Below are positions 63,167 to 64,000 of a DNA stretch of 64,000 nt, in pieces. The position numbers and the translations under genes are program-made. Numbering within the stretch: the stretch's first letter is position 1; every line of letters starts with the position of its first letter. This DNA is from Caballeronia grimmiae (GTDB lineage Bacteria; Pseudomonadota; Gammaproteobacteria; Burkholderiales; Burkholderiaceae): the NCBI RefSeq assembly GCF_000698555.1, contig NZ_JFHE01000008.1:124001-188000 (forward strand), written 5' to 3'. Under the pieces are notes generated by a model. It worked only from the letters and a program-made list of their open reading frames with translations, did no database searches and was not told the origin of the DNA.

Positions 63167-64000
63167 ATGACCGACTCCACCGCACAGATCCTTTCCCCGT
63201 ACGACGGCAACGGCATCACGGTGCGTAACCGCATTGCGGTCGCCCCGATGACGCGCATCACCGCCACCGAATACGGCCATCCGACACAGAAGATGTTCGA
63301 TTACTACAGCCGTTTTGCGAAGGGCGGCTTCGGCCTCGTGACCACCGAAGGCATCTATACCGACAAGGCGTTCTCGCAAGGATACCGTTTCCAGCCCGGC
63401 CTGGCCGACGACGAACAGGCGCAAGCGTGGGCGGCGTTCAATCGTGGCACGCAGGGGCAAGGAACGCGCGTGTTCGCGCAACTGATGCATGCGGGGGCGC
63501 TGAGTCAGGGCAATGTCTACCGCTCGCATACCGTCGCGCCTTCAGCCGTCGCACCCAGGGGCGAACAGATGGCGTTCTATCACGGCGATGGTCCGTATCC
63601 TGTACCGAAGCAGATGACGGAAGCCGAAATCGAAGAAGCGATTCGAGGTTTCGCTCAGGCGGCGCATCGCGCGGCGCATATTGCCGGATTCGGCGGCGTG
63701 GAGATCCACGGCGCAAATGGCTACCTGCTCGACCAGTTCCTGAGCGCGCACACGAATCTTCGGACCGACCGCTGGGGCGGCAGCGCGAGAGGGCGCGTGC
63801 AATTGCTGGTCGATGTCGTGACTTCGGTGCGCGGCAGCGTCGGCAAGACGGTGCCGGTCGGCATCCGCATCTCGCAAGGCAAGGTCAACGACTTCACCGC
63901 GAAATGGCCCGGAGGTCATGCGGATGCCGAAACGATCTTCGGCGCGCTCGCGGAGGCCGGCGTGGACTTCATCCACGTGACCGAGCGCGAAGCGTGGCAA
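63167..64000 (+). CDS. NADH:flavin oxidoreductase, Old Yellow Enzyme family (3' end outside window)
   Basis: 278 codons are present, open to the window edge. The FMN beta-barrel features are seen: RNRIAVAPMTRITA, AQLMHAGALS, FGGVEIHGANGYLLDQFLS (split at HGANG) and RTDRWGGSARGR. Reduces activated double bonds or similar electrophiles. Start 63167 chosen; the in-frame ATG at 63152 is an alternative. Neither has a strong ribosome site. Confidence 0.9.
   Translation, partial: MTDSTAQILSPYDGNGITVRNRIAVAPMTRITATEYGHPTQKMFDYYSRFAKGGFGLVTTEGIYTDKAFSQGYRFQPGLADDEQAQAWAAFNRGTQGQGTRVFAQLMHAGALSQGNVYRSHTVAPSAVAPRGEQMAFYHGDGPYPVPKQMTEAEIEEAIRGFAQAAHRAAHIAGFGGVEIHGANGYLLDQFLSAHTNLRTDRWGGSARGRVQLLVDVVTSVRGSVGKTVPVGIRISQGKVNDFTAKWPGGHADAETIFGALAEAGVDFIHVTEREAWQ

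Noticed and set aside
1..64000. CRISPR arrays, rRNA, tRNA genes and complete insertion sequences
   Set aside because: No regularly spaced repeats, tRNA-like cloverleaf blocks, rRNA cores or intact transposase genes were noticed by eye; a tRNA/ISfinder scan was not possible.

Overview
The window is GC-rich, almost fully coding DNA with Burkholderiaceae character (Burkholderia/Paraburkholderia/Caballeronia-like gene content; this is an inference from protein style, and the species is not determined). It reads as a catabolic accessory region rather than a housekeeping one. Many modules act on ureido or carbamoyl nitrogen (N-C(=O)-N or N-C(=N)-N compounds), each with its own transporter and regulator.

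Layout. 1-9.1 kb: a biuret-type module on the + strand with the end of an allophanate hydrolase (AtzF-like), a BMP-family ABC importer, biuret amidohydrolase (BiuH), formamidase, a second BiuH-like cysteine hydrolase, an AtzH-like protein and a GntR regulator. 9.8-17.3 kb: a 2-hydroxyacid dehydrogenase, a ribose-type sugar ABC importer, an SMP-30 lactonase and a FadR-type regulator, with a nested dyad operator at 9792-9822. 17.8-19.6 kb: a divergent LysR / phytanoyl-CoA-dioxygenase-like pair. 20-21.2 kb: an integrase remnant and a MarR regulator. 21.5-31 kb: an unassigned catabolic module with a cyclic amidohydrolase, a three-subunit molybdenum hydroxylase, CoxG, an AllG-like DUF1116 protein, an AtzH-like protein, an amidase (interrupted) and a dioxygenase. 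31-34.1 kb: a polar amino-acid-type ABC importer with a frameshifted binding protein. 35-43.6 kb (- strand): a guanidine operon led by a clear guanidine-I (ykkC) riboswitch, followed by an ABC importer, two DUF1989 proteins (carboxyguanidine deiminase type), a carboxylase of the urea/guanidine family and a decayed allophanate hydrolase. 44-47.2 kb: a membrane protein, a MEDS sensor gene with an in-frame amber stop and a hybrid histidine kinase. 47.5-51 kb (- strand): AraC regulator, SDR and APC permease. 51.8-58.1 kb: a hydantoin module with LysR, two racemases, D-hydantoinase, D-carbamoylase and an MFS transporter. 58.4-64 kb: a tiny Lys-rich protein, LysR/SDR/DUF1330, and LysR divergent from an Old Yellow Enzyme gene that runs off the window.

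How the genes fit together. Biuret (via BiuH) and guanidine (via carboxylase and deiminase) both converge on allophanate. The allophanate hydrolase expected at the end of the guanidine operon is a pseudogene, while an apparently sound one sits in the biuret module at the window start. The two modules may therefore share that enzyme. At least seven broken or vestigial genes lie here, mostly at module borders, which suggests active gain and loss of catabolic functions.
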